Positions 41,576 through 53,522 of a DNA stretch of 64,000 bases are shown one piece after another. Position 1 is the stretch's first letter. The number at the start of each line of letters is the position of its first letter. Source of the DNA: Furcasterigmium furcatum (Eukaryota > Ascomycota > Sordariomycetes > Glomerellales > Plectosphaerellaceae); contig BCIA01000008.1 of NCBI GenBank assembly GCA_001599815.1, positions 1,054,001 through 1,118,000 on the forward strand. The letters are read 5' to 3'. Made by a program: the position numbers and the translations under genes. Under the pieces are notes generated by a model. That model did no database searches, was not told the origin of the DNA, and saw nothing but the letters and a program-made list of their open reading frames with translations.

Positions 41576-44500
41576 ATGGACCAAGGTCCCAAGATGTCCC
41601 CGGCCTCGCTGGCTCCGCCACCAGTGCCCGCCGTATCCTCTCTCCGAAGCCAGACTGCTGGTTCGATGGAACGATCCTTTAGCGAAGATATCCGAGACGA
41701 GCGAGAGGAACTCCGAGAAGCTGCCGAACAGACACTCAACGTCATCCTCGACCTCAACCTTGACGGCACGATCCGTTGGGTCAGCCCCTCATGGACCGAG
41801 GTCGTCGGAACCCAGCCGGACAAAGTGCAGAACACGCCCATTGCAGATCTTCTGGTCAGCGATAACAAGAATGTCTTCACCGAGGTGATCGAGGCCATGA
41901 GGTCGGATGACTCCCGCAGTCAACGAGTCCGATTCGCCATCGGCCTCGGGCCTCTGTCACGGCTGTTGTCCCACGATCACATCCGAGACCCCGAGAATGA
42001 TGGTGAACGCTTGCCCGAGGTCGCCGACATCGAGGCTCAAGGTATCATGGTGTACGATGTGACTGGTGACGAGAGCCACGTAAGGTTCCCCGAATCCTCG
42101 TCTTCTCGAAACGCGCTGACTTTTTGATAGACCATGTGGATGTTCCGGCCCTGGATTGCCCCGCGAGAGATCAAGATCGATTTGCCGGGCGTGATCGTCG
42201 ACTCTCTCGGCTCGGGGGCCGAAGTGCTTGCCAGCTATCTCACTCAGCTCGCCGACTCTGGTTCTGAGGACCCGGAAAGCCATCCTCCCCCACTGCCAGT
42301 CCTATGCCGGATCTGCGAGCGCCAGATCCCGCCGTGGTGGTTCGAGAAACATACCGACCTATGCTTGCAGGAGCACAGAGCAGAGATGGACGTACAGATG
42401 GCTCAAGAACACCTGACCGAACATCGCCACGCCATCGTCAAGGTTCTCGACGCTCTCGAAGCACGCCAGAGTCGTTCGCTGGCAGCCGACCAAGCCCCGC
42501 TACCTGCTGCTGAGTACAAGGGGATGGTTATTGGGCCTCCTCTGTCGTCTAGCCAGTCGTCTCCCGGCACATCTGTATCTCAATCACGAGAGAGATCGGG
42601 TGGGTTTGGCCACGCGAGGGCTCGTTCATTCGCCGTTCGACGCCCACAGGCAAGGATAGTCGAGCTTCTTGTCGACCTCTGCGACACGGCCATCGAGATC
42701 AGCACCCCGATGGTCAAGGAAACATCTGCGCAAAATCCCGGCGAGTTTCGGACCCAGTCACCTCAGTCCGAGTCTCGCATTTCTCAGGTTATGCAATGGC
42801 AGTCGCCCAGCACGAACACGCTAGAGCAGGAGCAGGGACTTGCCCTCCTCTGTGCTGACACCGAGAAAGCGGCCAAGACCAAGGTCGAGGCCGTCTTCAG
42901 ACATCGCAAGATCATCGAGTACGCCGAGCGCATCAGAGTCGAATTTGCCGTCATGGTTCAAGACTGCATCGACGAAGCGCTACGAAAGGCAGCTCGCATT
43001 GCCGCGGGCCGACTGAGCGACTCAACTGAGGATGAGGTGGAGGAAGAGGAGATCACGCCGGCGCAGGAAGGGTCATTCTTCCAGGGATCCATCACCGATA
43101 CCTCTACACTAGCCGCTGCGCTTGAAAAGGTCAACCTGAGCAACGAAAGCTCCCGATCTCGCCCTCGATCTTTCGTTGCTTCGACTCGCTCCAGTAGCCC
43201 CAAGGAATGTCCGACGCCCAAGTCGAACTTTGGTGGCAACATTGTCTCATCACGCGATTCCAGGCGAGGTTCACTGCTGTTCGAGAGTGACAATGGCGAG
43301 AGTGATGGCAGCGTTCGCTCTTCATCCTTGGCATCTCGACAGCCTCGAACGGACTCGCCTATTTCCGAATTTGGCGACCTTCGCCGTGCGGCCAGTTCAA
43401 GGCAGCACCACCGCCGCAGCCTTATTCTTCCGGGAACTTCATCCCCCCGACGTCAAGAATCCCCGTCGCGCGTCACCCAACCCTCCTCGCCGCTGCGCAT
43501 CCATAAGCCTCGCAATTTTGCTTATGGCCAGGACGGGATTGCCTCCCCTGAGGCCTCGCCAATGTTGCCAGGCAGTGAGTTTAGCTCACCTGCACCTCCC
43601 GCAATACACCACCACCGTCGCCAGTCCTCGACAGCGATGTCCGAGTTTGTCATGCGCCCGCCTCCTTCGCCTAGGCTGGGTGCCCATAACCCTCCTCCTC
43701 AGGCGCGGCCCGCACCGCCTTCCATCAAGGATTTTGAGATCATCAAGCCCATCAGCAAGGGCGCCTTTGGCAGTGTCTATTTGTCCAAGAAGAAGTCCAC
43801 TGGCGAGTACTTCGCGATCAAGGTGCTCAAGAAAGCAGACATGGTAGCAAAGAATCAAGTCGGCAACGTCAAGGCTGAGCGCGCCATCATGATGTGGCAA
43901 GGGCAGAGCGAATTTGTCGCGAAGCTCTACTGGACCTTCTCCAGCAAGGACTACCTCTACCTGGTCATGGAGTATCTCAACGGCGGCGACTGTGCGTCCC
44001 TCATCAAAGTCCTCGGCGGCCTTCCAGAAGATTGGGCCAAGAAATATCTCGGTGAGGTTGTTCTAGGTGTTGAGCACCTTCACAGCAGGGACATCATCCA
44101 CCGCGACCTCAAGCCTGACAATCTGTTGATCGACCAGAAGGGCCATCTGAAGCTGACTGATTTCGGCCTGTCAAGAATGGGTCTCGTCGGACGACAGAAG
44201 AGAGCACTCAACAGCGAGAACAGCGATCCCACTCCAGATCTCCTGAAGCAAGGTCCATTCGCTCGCTCTGTTTCTTTGGCGTCTTCGAGATCCACGTCGC
44301 TGGATCTCCACGGCCACTCACCGTCCCCCAGTCTCACGCCGCAGATGACTCCTGACGTAGGGGGTAGCTTCGGGCAGCCATCGTACTTCTCCCTGGGCAG
44401 CTTCCCGCAAGATTCACGACGCATATCCGGCCATCGAAGCGACAGTGGCGGGAGCGAAAGCTTGACTTCCATGCTGCAGACATTTTCCCTGAACGATGTC

Positions 44501-47329
44501 GAGGTGCCGCAGAAGATTGTCAAGTCCCCCGAGGAAGCCGAGAATGCCTGCCAAGGCTCGCCTGACCTGCCTTCGTTGCAGCCCCAAACCAGCACGCTGT
44601 CCCAGTCGGGCTCCGATCTCAACCGGGGCACGCCACCGCAAAGCAGCATGATGCCTCCAGCCATGGCGCTGTTCGATCCCGAAGACACAAGCAGGCGGTT
44701 CGTCGGCACGCCTGACTATCTCGCCCCAGAGACGGTCAAGGGCGAGAAGCAAGACGAGACGAGCGACTGGTGGTCTGTTGGGTGCATCATGTTCGAGTTT
44801 CTCTACGGCATCCCTCCGTTCCACGCTAGCGAGCCCGAATTTGTTTTTGAGAACATACTCGCCCGCAACATCCAGTGGCCTGATGAGAACGAATGCGAAC
44901 CGGTATCAGATGAAGCCAAGGACCTGATCAACAAACTGCTTTGCATGGAGCCGCATTCCCGACTCGGAGCCAACCGCGATGACAGCTTCCCCTCAGGTGG
45001 AGAGGAGATACGCAGCCACCCATGGTTTGAGACCATTAACTGGGACACGTTGGTCGAAGATGAAGCGCAGTTTGTACCGCAGACCGAGCATCCCGAAGAC
45101 ACGGAGTACTTTGATGCGCGCGGCGCAGTCCTTCAGTCATTCGCAGAGGAGATGGAAGATCAGATGTCTCCGCCCTCGTCGGCTGCCGGATCTGACTACC
45201 ACGACCGGCCCCACGATGCGCTCTCCCGCGTTCGGTCTCAAGTCAACTCGATCAAGCGAGGCCTCATGCCCCTGCATATACCTCCTCATGTCCGAGACCT
45301 GAAAAGCAGGCGTCTCAGCGAACCTGTTGTTTCTGATGACTTTGGTTCCTTCGCCTTCAAAAACCTTCCTGTCTTGGAGAAGGCCAACAAAGACGTCATC
45401 CAGAAGCTGCGTGCCGAGGCTCTCGCAGCGCAGCACAAGCCATCCAGCCCCGGGGGCGGTGTGACATCTCCCGGTGGCCTGGAAGGAAGCCCGGTATTGT
45501 CCATGCCGGTGCAACGCACAATCTCCAGTGCGAAAGCGCAAAATCGACCCCAGTCTCCTTCGGGGGGGAGTCATGCCAATTCTTCGCCAAGTCGAGCTTC
45601 ACAGCCCTCTTCGCCGCTTCTGGTCTCGTTCGTCGCCGGAGGACAGGGCTTTGAGAGCAGGCGTAAAGCGTCCAGCAACTCGTCTAGTCTTTCGCAACAG
45701 TCCAGCGCGCCGTATCAGCCGACGGCTGCCATCGACGTCCCCAAGGTGCCGCCTAGCCTGCAAAAGGCCGCCACCTCCGTTTCGGCGTCACCTGTCAAGG
45801 GACGCAGTCAAGCACCGCCACCGCTTGCTCTGTCGCCGCAAAAGGTGGTCGGAACACCACGGCAGGGCAGCAACACGACCCGATCCCGTTCGTTGACCGT
45901 TGGATCGCAGTCACAAGAAGGCAGCCCCATCGCATCAGACATCTTGGCCCATCACCGCAACCGTAGGAGCCAGGTGTTTGACATGTCACCGTCCTCGTCA
46001 GACAACGAAGGCGACAAGCACAATGCCCTGTTGCGCGTCCAGCGTCGCCGCCAAAGTTCCCGCCGCTTGTCTCAGATTGCGTTCGACGACGGTCCAATCT
46101 TCCGACCGCTTGACGTCCTGATCTGCGAGGACCACCCGGTGTCGCGCATGGTCATGGAGAAGCTGCTCGAGAAATTACGGTGCCGCACAATCTCGGTATC
46201 TAATGGGTCCGAGGCCGTGCGGTACTCGATGAGTGACATCAAGTTCGACATCATCTTCCTGGAATACCGCCTGCCACAAATCAACGGTGCGGATGTGGCG
46301 AGGATGATTCGCGAGACGAAGAACGCCAACTCACACACGCCCATTGTCGCCATTACTGCCTATCTGAAGGAACTGCAGGCCCCTCACTACTTCGACTCAC
46401 TCATTGAGAAGCCCATCTCAAGCTCGAAACTCACAGAAGTGCTCAAGAATCTGTGTCAGTGGAAGCCGCAAACGCCTGGCTCAGCCAACCCACTACTTCT
46501 GCCCCATCCGGTTCCCTCGGGGCTACGGCAGACGAGCATCAGGGCCGATGACAGCCCGACGTCGAGCTCCTCGGTGTTTGCACGTGGCCTTGGTAGCAGC
46601 GTTGTCACTTCGAGCCGCGAGGACTCCATCAGTTCTAGTCTATTTGGGGATTCCGAGTCGGTGTCAACGGACGACATCCCGGTGGTTATCAGCCGCAAGG
46701 CCACCGGCGAGTGGGATGACGGTGGAGGCCTGGGCATACGGGAAGAGGAGCTTTTGCTGCACGCTGCAGAAACGAAGCCTCTGCCCCAGCTGCTCACTCA
46801 GCAATCAGCGCCAGGGTCGATGGAGCAGGGTCGGAAGAGTATGCCACCGCCGCCGGTCCCCGCGGCATCACAGCGTCAGAGCGACAAGTCGAGGGGCCGG
46901 CGGGACGCCTCGGAGAAGCGCTCTGTGGACGGAACGGACTCGGCGGACGACGAAGATGATGAGCTGGGCCTCGTGCGGGAGCACAAGCCACTGCGAGGGA
47001 AGCCGTTCCTTCCGAGCTCCAAGCTTGGAATCGAGATGATGCGGGCAGACAGCCACGACAGCATGACGGTTGGGTCGGAGAGCACGCCCGAACCAGTGAC
47101 GCAGGTGGTTACGCCGTCCAAGGAGATTACGATGCCACCGTTGGAGGCGCCGCAGAGGCAGCAGGCGCAACATGTCACGCCGCCCGGCACGGCAATCCCG
47201 CACGACGACAGGGAATCGGGGCCGGGGGTGGACGCGACGCCGCGACCCGGTTCATTGAGCCGGGAGTCGAGCAACGATGAGGAGCCGACGCCGCGGCCTT
47301 CGGAGAAGACGGGGCCACTGATGGGGTGA
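41576..47329 (+). CDS. RIM15: RIM15-type PAS/AGC protein kinase with receiver domain
   Basis: Large Ser/Thr kinase that links nutrient signals (PKA, TOR) to quiescence and stress programmes. Exons 41576-42079 and 42131-47329 encode 1900 aa. Order: PAS-like region (about 50-130; ILDLNLDGTIRWVSPSW), C2HC finger (C227, C230, H242, C246), long disordered Ser/Pro segments, AGC kinase from about 703 (KGAFGSVYL, HRDLKPDN near 825, DFG near 845), an insert of about 180 residues, then GTPDYLAPE near 1027 and the second half of the kinase. The C-terminal receiver domain (about 1495-1615) keeps the acidic pair (ICEDHP), ITAY and the EKP Lys, but the phosphoacceptor Asp is Glu1546 (FLEYRLP). The split kinase and receiver are typical of the RIM15/Cek1 group. 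Confidence 0.96.
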
Positions 47330-49338
47330 GGAGGAGCCACGTGTGTCTGGGGAGTGGCGCGGACGAAACAGAATGATTTAGCCACCGCCTACCGAGACAA
47401 CGCGGGCGTGGGCGTCCATGTACTTGTGAGGGAGGTTTCTTTTGTGACCACGGGTTGTCACCCGCTTTCAGTTCTCCTTTGTTTTGTTTTTCCCACTGTT
47501 TGGCTAAGCGCGGCGTTTGCGGGGGGAATGGACATGGAGCGAGGCAGACTGCATGGAACTTCGAGGTGTGGGCCGCAGGCAGGGTCCGTCCGTTTCCCAG
47601 AGAAACAAGGGGCAAAGGGGTGTTCACTCGACTCGACTTTGCCATTTAGGGCTGGTCTCTTTTGGGGACATGTATTGCCTCCAGAATCTGGGTTTGCTGC
47701 AAAGATTTGTAGACTGACTCTTTGGGGGTGGTCCTTTGGGGCCGATACTACTACTACGAGAGAGTGAGAGCGAGGAGTTGAGAGGTTAGAACACCCTGAC
47801 TTGTAAGCATATGGTTCCGGCTTTTTGGGCCTCGGTCGAGACTGGGGCCGTCCAAACAAGATACAAGGTCTATTTTTGAAGGTGGTGCCAGGCATGATTC
47901 AGGCAGAGGTGTCGTCCACGAGTCGCTGAAAGGGGGAAGGGGTTGGCCGATGCCAAGGTGTCAAGTGAGGCGCGATGGCAAGGCCCGCGGATCAGCCGGC
48001 TTGGCATCTCTTGGCATGCATTGGATCTGGCTGATGTGCCGATGGATTTCATGTGTTTGCGGACTGCGGCTCCCGGCACATGTGGTCGAGTGAGTAAGGA
48101 ATGGGTGAAGTTTGAGGAACGAGTCGTAAGGAGACGGAAGCCGCGGATTGGCCACTGGGCAATAAGTCGAGCACGTTGTCTGGGACGGGCACGTTATTGG
48201 GCGAGCGTGGGCGGGGATTGGGTTCTGTAGTGCCGGGAGAGCGTTAGAGTGGTCTTTTAGCGGGAGGAGCTGAGTGGATTCGGGGACCTGCTTGGCCGGG
48301 TTAAGCTTGATGGAAAGCCGGCTTGAGGGTGACGTACAGCGCCGAAGAAGGGATTCGAGAAGCAGGAGCCGGGCACTGGCGGGAGGATCAGTGAGTGATG
48401 GGTGGATGTTTCTCCGGGCCGGGGATTTTGGTGCAGATTGCGGGGCTTTTAGCTGGTCGGGATTGGACAGGAGATCCACATGCTCGCGTGCCCTTCTTTG
48501 ACCTCTGGATTTTGGCCTTTTTCCTTCCCGCAAGGGAACTCTACTTCGTCTCTAATTCGCCTAACAATCATTCAAGCTAAAGATGGTTATTCTCATGATG
48601 GTGTGCCCGACTGGCAGAGCAGCAGGGAGCGACCGAGATGAAACCCGCGAGTCGTGCCGATCACTACACCACCTGGAGAGAGGGAGGCTCTTCTGCGTTT
48701 TCGGCGGCGGCCAACGTCCTCCCACCCATCATCTTCCGCGCCGTTTATCCCATCTCGGTGTCCCAAGGAAGAATAGACGCCGGATTGGGACCCTTTATTC
48801 GGCAGACGGATGAGGGCAAGGGACGCCGCTGGGTCGTGCCGGCTCCCATGCATGGCCCGACTCGAGAGGCGTGAGGGGCCCTTCTCGGAACACCGGCAAC
48901 GGGCAGATCCAGAGATTCCCACTTCAGTTGCCGCCAGTGACGAGATATTTTCCAAGCTCTGGGTTTTCTCCCCCTCTGGACTCACGTCGGCCGACGCTTG
49001 CTTACCGACTGCTGGGTCGAGGTCAGGCTGGTGGCGGCCTTAGCTTCCTCGTGAATTTGTCCTTCTCCGATCTTGTCCCTCTCTGAAGCTTGATTCTTGT
49101 CTCTCAGTGTGCAGACGTCCAACCGAGGCCAGACCTCAGCTCCCATCTCCTCATATAGACTGCATCCGTCCCCCCCTCGTCTCACTCTCTTCTCCCTTTG
49201 ATCTACTCCCCAAGACAGATACATCCTCCCCCCTCCCCCCTTAGCTTCACTGCTCAAATCCAGGACGGTCCTAACCGTCCTCGACTCTTGTCTTTCAAGA
49301 CCACCAAGTCTCGGGTCCTTCGTCAACCTACCGCCGCC
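47330..49338. other. Intergenic, no supported gene
   Basis: About 2 kb between RIM15 and the MFS transporter, holding the RIM15 3' flank and the transporter promoter. The final 200 bp are CT-rich, as expected of a fungal leader. A CACGTG box at 47338-47343 lies just after the RIM15 stop, too far from the transporter to assign. No coding support. Confidence 0.5.
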
Positions 49339-51417
49339 ATGCCCAGTCTCCTCCGCCGCCACCACCCTCACGACCCTCCCGTCGGTGAGATCCCCGTCCC
49401 TCACGGTCCCGAGACGGGCCAGGACCATGAGCATCTGCCCAAGCGCCTCAGTACAACCGACCATGAGCGCCGCATCTTCTCCCACATCACCCGCCCATCG
49501 GACTCGTACACCCCCGAGGGAACCTACTGGGCAGACCTGCCTTTCCGCCAGCGCCTTTCTTTCGTTCACTCTGTGGACAAGGAGGAAACTACCCGCGAGG
49601 CCAAAACAACATGGGCCATGATGAAGCGTGATCCCCTTTCGCCTGTCGCTTGGTACTTTCGCAATGCCGTTCTGCCCGGCGCTGGTCTTGGCCTCGAAGG
49701 TTACGTCCTCTTCTCCATCGGTAACCTCGAGCCTCTCTACAGCGCCGTCTGGCCTGAGTGCTGGAGTGACAAGCGCACCGTCTGCTCTCACAACTGGATC
49801 GCCTCCGTCACGTACCTTGAAATCGTCGGCATCATGATCGGTCAAATTGGCGTTGGAATCATTGGTGACTGGATCGGCCGTCGCTGGGGTCTCATCCAGG
49901 ATGCCATTATCATGTTTGTGGGACTGCTGCTCCTGACGGCCTCCTGGGCTTCGACGCTGCAGGGCTGGGTTATCTTTTACGGTTGGTCGCTGTTCTTCTA
50001 CGGCCTCGGTGTCGGCGGCGAGTATCCCATCACAGCCACCTCTTCCATGGAGGCGGCTGTCTCTCGCGACCGGCTGTCGACTCGTGACGACCGCCTGCAT
50101 CGCGGCCGTCGTGTGACCACAGCTTTCCTCATGCAGGGCTGGGGTCAGTTCTGGAACCAGATCATCCTCCTGACCCTGCTCGTCATCTTCAACCGCCACC
50201 CCGGCGACCCCGGCAGCCCTCCCTACTCTGCCTTCGCCGCGCAGTTCACCTTCCGCCTCAGCTTCGCCATTCCCGCCGTCCTCACCCTCTGGCTGGTATA
50301 CTATCGTACCTGGAAGATTCCCCGCGCCAACCGTGAGCTTCATCGTGCGAAGAGACGTGTGGGCGTCACAGGATACGACTTGACCGCCCTGCGCGCCTGC
50401 TGGAAGCATTTCGGCGGCCGTCTCATCGCCACGGCCGGCACCTGGTTCTGCAACGACGTGTTCTTCTACGGCAACAAGCTCTTCCAGGGCCAGTTCATCT
50501 CGGTCATCTCGTCCAACCCCAAGTCGCTCACGGAGAAGTGGCTCTGGAACCTGGCCAACGTCGTCGTCTCCCTGGCCGGGTACTACCTCGCGTCCTTCCT
50601 CATCGACAACAAGATGTACGGCCGCAAGAACATGCAGCAGGTCGGATTCCTCATGTGCTTCATCATGTTCGTCATCCCGGCCTTCGGCTACGACTACTTC
50701 ACCTCCCCGGGCATCGGCATCCGGTCCTTCCAGGCCATGTACTTCCTCTCCTCGTTCTTCAACCAGTTCGGCCCCAATAGCGTCACCTTCCTCGTGGCGG
50801 CCGAGGTGTTCCCCGCCCCCGTGCGCGCCTCCGCCCACGGCCTCAGCGCGTGCATCGGCAAGGCCGGCGCGCTGCTCGCCAGCGTCCTGTACAACTACAT
50901 CGACGACCGCACCAAGTTCCACGTCGTCCCGTGGTTCGGCCTCGCGGGCGTGCTGCTCACCTGGCTCTTCCTGCCCGACACGACCGGCCTCGACCTCGAG
51001 GAGCAGGAGAGGCGGTGGGTGTTCCTCCGCCGCGGCGAGGGCGAGAAGTACCACGGCGTGGCGGTGCACCCGCAGCACCTGAGCAAGTGGGAGGTGATGC
51101 GCGGCGTGGGCAAGTCGTACGACGCGGACCTGGACCTCAAGTCGCGCATCGAGGAGATCCGGTCCGCGTGGCAGGAGAAGCAGACGGAGAAGGCGGGGAG
51201 CGCCAGCTCTGCGGAGAAGGCGAGCGAGGAAGACGAGCCGAACGAGGCGGACCCGCATATCACGGACGAGATCCACGTCTACTTCCAGGAGCTGTACGGC
51301 AAGCAGAAGGAGTCGGGGGGCGTGCTGGTGGACGAGAGCCCGAGGGGGGAGGCGAGCAGCGGGTCGCACGGCAGCGTGAGTCCGGAGATTGAGTCGAACG
51401 AGAAGAGGGGCATGTAG
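49339..51417 (+). CDS. MFS transporter, PHO84-like phosphate:H+ symporter group
   Basis: Major facilitator superfamily transporter of 692 aa, single exon, start MPSLLRRHHPHDP. About 12 membrane helices follow a 100-residue hydrophilic N-terminus. The loop after helix 2 has GDWIGRRWGLIQDA, the MFS G-x-x-x-D-R-x-G-R-R type signature. GLGVGGEYPITATSSMEAA matches the helix 4 motif of the phosphate:H+ symporters, and AAEVFPAPVRASAHGLSA fits the later sugar-porter-type repeat. The last 170 residues are hydrophilic and acidic, with many Ser, Glu and Lys, and may be regulatory. The PHO84-like clade carries phosphate, glycerophosphodiesters or metal-phosphate complexes; the true substrate is not shown. 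The 827-aa antisense frame is a shadow. Confidence 0.87.
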   Translation: MPSLLRRHHPHDPPVGEIPVPHGPETGQDHEHLPKRLSTTDHERRIFSHITRPSDSYTPEGTYWADLPFRQRLSFVHSVDKEETTREAKTTWAMMKRDPLSPVAWYFRNAVLPGAGLGLEGYVLFSIGNLEPLYSAVWPECWSDKRTVCSHNWIASVTYLEIVGIMIGQIGVGIIGDWIGRRWGLIQDAIIMFVGLLLLTASWASTLQGWVIFYGWSLFFYGLGVGGEYPITATSSMEAAVSRDRLSTRDDRLHRGRRVTTAFLMQGWGQFWNQIILLTLLVIFNRHPGDPGSPPYSAFAAQFTFRLSFAIPAVLTLWLVYYRTWKIPRANRELHRAKRRVGVTGYDLTALRACWKHFGGRLIATAGTWFCNDVFFYGNKLFQGQFISVISSNPKSLTEKWLWNLANVVVSLAGYYLASFLIDNKMYGRKNMQQVGFLMCFIMFVIPAFGYDYFTSPGIGIRSFQAMYFLSSFFNQFGPNSVTFLVAAEVFPAPVRASAHGLSACIGKAGALLASVLYNYIDDRTKFHVVPWFGLAGVLLTWLFLPDTTGLDLEEQERRWVFLRRGEGEKYHGVAVHPQHLSKWEVMRGVGKSYDADLDLKSRIEEIRSAWQEKQTEKAGSASSAEKASEEDEPNEADPHITDEIHVYFQELYGKQKESGGVLVDESPRGEASSGSHGSVSPEIESNEKRGM

Positions 51418-52492
51418 AGGGATGATCGTGATGTTTGGGGGACGAGGCGCATGGTGGGATTTCAAGAGTTTGCATCGGGAGAGGTAATGGGCGGCCGATA
51501 GAATGAATCGCTCTAACGGTCACGCTTTGAACTGTCTTCTCTACTTGGTATATCGCGGCGAAAGTGAGGACGCACCTGAGGAAGCAGACTCGATTCTACT
51601 TACCTACTTAATGATGTTCGAGTTTTGGGGTGAAAAGGGGTACCTATCGTGATCGCAAGAACTTCGGTCGTCGACATCGGGGACAGATGTCCAGCAGATT
51701 TATGTATGTCTGTTCATCGAAGCCCCTCGTCAATGCTAGCAGCTCCAGCCAATCGGAATCATTCAAGGCCGGGATTGAGGATCATATCATCTCGCTGCTA
51801 CATTAATGGAGAGAAAGTCGCATTCCCGGACTACCCTTCATCTGAGGACAACAGGCATCTATCTATCTTCCACTACACATCAGACGGCCACGGGATCCCA
51901 AGACCAATTCGGCCACGAGCCGATCCCACACATGCATCGATCTGACAAGCGAAGCGCCAGGGCTAAATTACATCGTGGTCTGTGTTTCAGGTTCGGCGGC
52001 CTGTCAAGTTGGAGTGGAGGACCAGCAGAGGACAAGGGTCGCAGTTGGGTTCTTGGCTCGGGTGAGCAGCCGAACTGACAGGGATACAAGCCTGGAAGCC
52101 CCCGTTCTGCAATTTATACACAACAGGAAACCCCACGGAAGCCCTTTACCAGATTATGGCACCAGGGTGATGCAGATTGAACGACTGACGGGCGACAGGG
52201 GCGAGGCGGTTCAAGGGGCTTGACAATATTTCCAAGGGGCTGATCACTTTTCGTGTAAGACTACTTATATGGCCTCGGCACCGCTGCTCCTGAGTCTCCT
52301 GGTCTCTCTCTCCTCAACCGCAGTCGCTCACTCACCCGTCCACTCATTACTTTCAGTCCTTCTCTCCAGCTCGACGCCGGCGTCACTTCATTCATCCATT
52401 CATTCATTCGTGTGTACTTACATTCGTTCCCTCAAACGCCCAGAAACGACGTCCTTTTCCACACCACCAACTTCCGAATCCAATCCGTCACG
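51418..52492. promoter_or_regulatory. Upstream region of the AA9 gene
   Basis: About 1.1 kb between the transporter and the AA9 enzyme. GGCTAA at 51961-51966 matches the XlnR/Xyr1-type site, and GTGGAG (near 52012) and CCCCAC (near 52132) fit the CreA consensus SYGGRG on one strand or the other. TATAT at 52266-52270 may be the TATA element, about 225 bp before the ATG. These short sites occur by chance, so they are only suggestions of induction by xylan or cellulose and glucose repression. Confidence 0.4.
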
Positions 52493-53522
52493 ATGAAGTC
52501 CGTCGCTGCTCTCGCTCTCGCCGCTTCCATGGCCAACATGGTTGCTGGCCACGCCATCTTCCAGCAGATCTGGGTCAACGGCGAGGATCTTGCCGACACC
52601 TGCGTGCGCATGCCCGCCTCCAACTCTCCCATCGAGGACCCCACGTCCAACGACATGCGCTGCAACGCCAACCCCGGCACCGCCAGCACCACCTGCGGCG
52701 TCAAGGCCGGCGACACCATCACCGTCGAGATGCACCAGCACAACGACCGTGACTGCGCCAAGGAGGCCATCGGCGGCGCCCACCACGGCCCTGTCATGAT
52801 CTACCTCAGCGCCGTCGAGGACGCCGCCACCGCCGACGCCTCCACCGACTTCTTCAAGGTCTTCGAGGGCGGTTACTTCGAGGGCAACGGCACCTGGGCC
52901 AACGACCTCATCAACGAGGGCTGCGGCAAGCAGAACTTCGTCATCCCCTCCGACCTCGCCCCCGGCGACTACCTCCTCCGCGCCGAGACCGTCGCCCTGC
53001 ACGCCGCCGGCGGCGTCAACGGCGCCCAGTACTACATGTCCTGCTACCAGCTGAGGATCGAGGGCACCGGCACCGCCAAGCCCGCCGGCGTCAGCTTCCC
53101 CGGCGCCTACGAGGCCACCCACCCCGGCCTGCTGATCAACAGTGAGTACACCCCGCGCGAACCCGATGCTCGAGTCTCTGTCTCTAACACCCCTTGCCTT
53201 AGTCTATCAGGCCATCACCAACTACGTCATCCCCGGCCCTGCCGTCTACAGCTCCGGCTCCAGCCCCGCCCCGGCTCCGGTCCCTGCCCCCGCCCCTGCC
53301 TCCTCCTCCGCCGCCCCCGCCCCTCCCGCCGCGACGAGCCCTGCTGCCTCTTCCGTCGTCGTCCCCCCCGTCGCCTCCCCCACCACCCTGGTCACCTCGA
53401 CCGCGGCGCCCACCACCACCGGCGGCCCCGTCGCCACCTCGGCCCCTGCCCCTGCCCCCGGCACGTGCACCCGCCGCCGTGTCCGCAAGGCCCGCAAGGC
53501 CCGCCGCTCCAACCGCTACTAA
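52493..53522 (+). CDS. AA9 lytic polysaccharide monooxygenase with basic C-terminal tail
   Basis: Secreted copper enzyme that cuts cellulose or related glucans by oxidation. Exons 52493-53141 and 53203-53522 encode 322 aa. The signal peptide MKSVAALALAASMANMVAG ends before His20, which becomes the N-terminal His of the copper brace. The second ligand is His97 in AHHGP, and the axial Tyr181 lies in GAQYYMSC; His170 and Gln179 fit the second-sphere pair. The catalytic domain ends near residue 225. The tail (about 230-322) is a Pro/Ala/Ser/Thr-rich linker with no cellulose-binding CBM1. It ends in a strongly basic stretch, CTRRRVRKARKARRSNRY. The intron join LLIN-IYQA falls at the domain end. 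Confidence 0.95.

Noticed and set aside
48982..51465. 827-aa ORF antisense to the MFS transporter
   Set aside because: Shadow of a GC-rich single-exon gene; Arg/Val/Glu-rich and without domains, while the plus frame has clear membrane helices.
52269..52496. 75-codon ORF whose stop overlaps the AA9 start (ATGA)
   Set aside because: Its ATG overlaps the likely TATA element, so it is probably outside the mRNA; the Ser/Leu-rich content looks like leader sequence.
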